Source: Amycolatopsis cihanbeyliensis
GTDB lineage: Bacteria; Actinomycetota; Actinomycetes; Mycobacteriales; Pseudonocardiaceae
Assembly: GCF_006715045.1 (NCBI RefSeq)
Contig: NZ_VFML01000001.1
Coordinates: forward strand, 124,001 to 188,000
DNA length: 64,000 bases
Direction: 5' to 3'
Of this stretch, positions 61,664 to 64,000 are shown piece after piece; within the stretch, counting starts at the first letter, position 1; each line of letters starts with the position of its first letter. The notes below the pieces were generated by a model, which saw only the letters and a program-made list of their open reading frames with translations, was not told where the DNA came from and searched no databases. Made by a program: the position numbers and the translations under genes.

Positions 61664-61914
61664 ACCTCGAAACCCACGCCCTCATCCGCGCGTTGGAGGT
61701 CGTCAACAATCAGGTGCCGTACGTGGCGCGGGCGTTGGTGGAGGAACGCCTCGATATCGCGAAAGAGCACGAGTTCGCTGGTCTTCTCACCGGCCTCGGC
61801 GAGTTGCCGCATGAGCATGCGGACGGTCGGGCACGGCAGCAGGGCACGGACACCACCGACGAATCCCCGAGCCCCGAGCCGCCGGCCGAACTGCCCTCCT
61901 CCGGCAACGGATAG
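61660..61914 (+). CDS. Small hypothetical protein, 84 residues
   Basis: Starts with MNLETHALIRALEVV, continues as a helical segment with VEERLDIAKEHEFAGLL, and ends in a disordered, proline- and serine-rich tail. The ATG overlaps the stop of the frameshifted gene upstream, which suggests a two-gene unit. The helical half has a charged pattern that could form a small bundle. I do not recognise the family and see no catalytic motif. It has no signal peptide. Confidence 0.5.
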   Translation: MNLETHALIRALEVVNNQVPYVARALVEERLDIAKEHEFAGLLTGLGELPHEHADGRARQQGTDTTDESPSPEPPAELPSSGNG

Positions 61915-62228
61915 CCCGCTTGGCCGCAGGCCGGTCCTGCTCGTGGAGTTGTGGGGGACAGGCGGCCGACAGTGACGATTCGGCGGTTCGAGGAGCCTTG
62001 ATGGATCTCGTGAGATACTGCGCTGAAGGGAGTATCGCCCGCCTTCCCGGTGCGCAACAGGTTCGTTGAAAAGATAAGAATCGCTACCATATCGGCGGTC
62101 CAATTGCAGGTGTGGATAGTTGGTATGAACAACGCGCTCGGGTTCACGGGTTGGTCCTTTTCTCGCAGCGAAAGCGTGGAAAAAAATCATGCGACACTTC
62201 TTCCGGTCTATTTGGGAGGAATTTCAGT
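61915..62228. other. 314-bp intergenic region upstream of sodC
   Basis: No gene is visible. The second half (about 62045-62228) is distinctly AT-richer than the rest of the window and presumably carries the sodC promoter and leader, ending in a GGGAGGA ribosome site at 62214-62220. I could not identify a -35/-10 pair with confidence. Confidence 0.5.
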
Positions 62229-62894
62229 ATGATCTTCAAGGGAAGTAGGAATCGGTTCGGTTTCGCCGCGCTGATCGGGGTGAGCGTCGCCGCTATGGTG
62301 AGTGGCTCCGGGCACGCGAGCCGGACCTCCGGGGACGCAACATCCGGGACCTGGGCCACCACGACGCTGCGGGACGCGGCTGGTCATGCCATCGGGAAGG
62401 TTGGGTTCAGCGGCTGGGGACGGTTCGTGCACGTGTCGGTGCGGGTCCGGCTACCGGCCGACTCGGCGGAGTTCCACGGGTTCCACATTCATGCCAACGA
62501 CAATCCGGCCAATGGGTCCGGCTGCGTCGCGGACCCGCAGCAACCGTCCAGCACCTGGTTCGCCTCGGTCGACGGGCACTGGAATCCCGGCGGTGAGACA
62601 CACGGTCACCACGACGGTGACCTTCCGACGCTGATGCGCCGCGCGGACGGCACTGCCGAGATGCACTTCCGCCTGGACAAGTTCGCGGTCCGCGATGTAC
62701 TGGCACGTGCGGTGATCGTGCACACCGGGCCGGACAACGTCGGCAACGTTCCGCTCGGTGACGCGCCGAACCAGTACACCGCGAACAGCCAGGCCGCGAT
62801 CGACGCCACGAAGGCCACCGGTAACGCGGGCAATCGGTTCGCCTGCGGCGTGCTCAGTGGCCGGCGTCACCCGCAGCCGGTGAGCTCCGGGTAG
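62229..62894 (+). CDS. sodC: Secreted Cu/Zn superoxide dismutase
   Basis: A 221-residue exported protein; the ATG at 62229 follows GGGAGGA. A signal peptide (FGFAALIGVSVAAMVSGSG, cleavage around GHASR) is followed by the SodC domain. FHGFHIHAND holds two copper-ligand histidines. HWNPGGETHGHHDGDLP holds the bridging and zinc-site histidines and the zinc Asp. AVIVHTGPDNVGNVP carries the last copper ligand. The GC and GACGV-type cysteines are represented by GSGCVAD and FACGVLSG, which would form the usual disulfide. It removes superoxide outside the membrane. The gene overlaps the convergent glycine-rich gene by 28 bp at the 3' end. Confidence 0.92.
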   Translation: MIFKGSRNRFGFAALIGVSVAAMVSGSGHASRTSGDATSGTWATTTLRDAAGHAIGKVGFSGWGRFVHVSVRVRLPADSAEFHGFHIHANDNPANGSGCVADPQQPSSTWFASVDGHWNPGGETHGHHDGDLPTLMRRADGTAEMHFRLDKFAVRDVLARAVIVHTGPDNVGNVPLGDAPNQYTANSQAAIDATKATGNAGNRFACGVLSGRRHPQPVSSG

Positions 62895-64000
62895 CAGTTC
62901 TCAGGTTCGTTGGCGTGCACTGTAACGCCGCCGGACAACCGGATCGCGGGGTCGTCGGGCAGGTGCCATCCTGCGCCGAACCCGCCGCCGAGGCCCCGCG
63001 TCCCGGTCCCGCCTGCTCGCCCGTCCGGGTTCGGTGAGGTGCCGACCCGGCCGCCGGGGCCGGTGACGTTGCCGGTGATGGTGCCACCGTCGACGGCCAG
63101 CCTGCGCTTGCGGTCGACGTGCACGCCACCGCCGTCGCCGCCGTCCCATCCGCTGCCGCCGTGGCCCTTGCGGAGCGCGACCCTGCCACGGCCCGCGTCG
63201 CCGCCGTCGCCACCACGGCCGGTGCGGTTGTCCCTGACCGTGGTCGCGGCGAGCACCGCGCCGGGTTCGCTCGGCCCGGAGCCGAAACCGATACCCCCGC
63301 CGTGGCCACCCCAGCCACCGACGGCCCCGGAGCCCGCCAGCCCGTCGGCGCGCTCACCGTTGCCACCGCGGCCGCCGTCGCCGCCGTTGCCCCCGTCGCC
63401 GGTGCGGTTGCGCGCGACCGTGCTGTTCTCGATCCGCGTGGGGTATGCCCGCTGGGTGAAGATGCCGCCGCCGTCACCGCCGGAGCCCGCCTGGGTGGCC
63501 GCCCTGCCACCCCAGACTCCGGCCCCGCTCCCGCCGGTCACCCCGTCGCCGCCGTGACCGGCCTGCCCGGAGTCGCCGCCGTCCCCGGTGGCGTTGCGGT
63601 ACACCATGCTCCCGCTGACCGTCAGCGGGCTCGCGGCGGCGATCCCGCCGCCCGTGCCGCCGCTGGCGGAGGTCCTGCCGTTGCCGGCCTTGCCGCCATC
63701 ACCGCCCTCGCCGGTCGTGCCGTCGCCGCCGTCGCCACCGGATCCGGTGGGCCCGCCGTCGCCGGTGCGGTTGTGCGCGAACACGCTGCTGGTGATGGTG
63801 ACGGTTCCGCCGGAGCCGCCGAGCCCGGCACCGCTCCCGCCCGCGGCCCCTCTCCCGCCGTAGCCGCCGTCGCCACCCGCGGCTCCGTGCCCACCGTGCC
63901 CGCCGTCGCCGCCCGCGCCCCCGCGGCCCGTGCGGTTGTGGCTGACCAACGACTCGCGCAGCGTGACGGTGCCGCCCGCGTTGTAGATCCCGCCACCGCG
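62867..64000 (-). CDS. Glycine-rich right-handed beta-helix repeat protein, N-terminus outside the window
   Basis: The frame stays open to base 64000, so the start is beyond the right edge; 377 residues are visible. It consists of imperfect repeats of about 60 residues. In each, a short beta-helix rung such as ITSSVFAHNRTGDGG, ENSTVARNRTGDGGNGG or AATTVRDNRTGRGGDGG is followed by a glycine-rich spacer. Five rungs are visible. The last 40 residues lose the repeat and end in NCYPELTGCG, with two cysteines that may form a terminal disulfide. Such proteins are usually secreted or surface-exposed, with choice-of-anchor or polymorphic-repeat roles. It recalls mycobacterial PE_PGRS in composition, but the visible part has no PE domain. 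Confidence 0.75.
   Translation of the reverse strand, partial: RGGGIYNAGGTVTLRESLVSHNRTGRGGAGGDGGHGGHGAAGGDGGYGGRGAAGGSGAGLGGSGGTVTITSSVFAHNRTGDGGPTGSGGDGGDGTTGEGGDGGKAGNGRTSASGGTGGGIAAASPLTVSGSMVYRNATGDGGDSGQAGHGGDGVTGGSGAGVWGGRAATQAGSGGDGGGIFTQRAYPTRIENSTVARNRTGDGGNGGDGGRGGNGERADGLAGSGAVGGWGGHGGGIGFGSGPSEPGAVLAATTVRDNRTGRGGDGGDAGRGRVALRKGHGGSGWDGGDGGGVHVDRKRRLAVDGGTITGNVTGPGGRVGTSPNPDGRAGGTGTRGLGGGFGAGWHLPDDPAIRLSGGVTVHANEPENCYPELTGCG

Noticed and set aside
62867..64000. Glycine-rich protein considered as a PE_PGRS family member
   Set aside because: The repeats have beta-helix rungs with NRTG in place of the GGAGGX pattern with a PE domain, and the surrounding genes do not indicate a mycobacterium.
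1..64000. tRNA, rRNA, riboswitch or CRISPR array
   Set aside because: Reading both strands, I found no cloverleaf-like tRNA, no rRNA segment, no regular repeat-spacer array and no recognisable riboswitch core. A covariance-model search would be needed to exclude small RNAs.

Overview
The window is GC-rich throughout with strong third-position G/C bias, GTG starts, dense ATGA/GTGA stop-start overlaps and twin-arginine secreted enzymes. This points to a filamentous actinomycete, most plausibly of the Pseudonocardiales. That placement is an inference from gene content, because no rRNA or marker gene is present.

Layout. (1) Bases 1-12357 are the right-hand end of a nonribosomal peptide synthetase (NRPS) cluster. 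It holds a synthetase cut by the left edge (A-PCP-C-A-PCP-C-A-PCP-TE), a methyltransferase-like protein, an MbtH protein, an alpha/beta hydrolase, an EamA-type transporter and a cysteine-synthase-fold enzyme resembling SbnA, which makes a 2,3-diaminopropionate precursor. A decayed IS256-type transposase and a small LuxR-type regulator follow. (2) Bases 13417-15091 hold azlCD-like branched-chain amino acid exporter genes and a divergent XRE-cupin regulator. (3) Bases 15114-23509 form a tightly coupled minus-strand operon: KASIII, ACP, KASII, acyl-CoA oxidase, hot-dog thioesterase, FAH-family enzyme, acyl-CoA carboxylase beta subunit and branched-chain aminotransferase. It looks like a dedicated route to an unusual branched acyl unit. 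(4) Bases 23703-29210 hold an FAD-linked oxidase, a flavin reductase and a four-gene ABC-2 export system. (5) Bases 29368-35470 are a rubber-degradation locus: two latex-clearing proteins (Lcp) flank an OxiAB-type molybdenum hydroxylase and a TetR regulator. (6) Bases 37950-57815 are a second NRPS cluster of four modules, ending in a thioester reductase domain that suggests release as a peptide aldehyde or alcohol. (7) Bases 57918-64000 hold a TetR/quinone-reductase pair with a readable promoter and operators, gene fragments, an XRE regulator, a Cu/Zn superoxide dismutase and a glycine-rich repeat protein running off the right edge.

The most striking feature is the first synthetase of the second NRPS cluster (38231-43942). 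After a normal C-A-PCP module it continues into about 860 residues of lantibiotic-dehydratase (LanB) type. This fuses tRNA-dependent ribosomal-peptide chemistry to a thiotemplate assembly line. No RiPP precursor peptide was found nearby, so the LanB domain probably acts on a carrier-bound intermediate. A small conserved protein of unknown function (47193-47825) sits between the synthetase genes and may take part.
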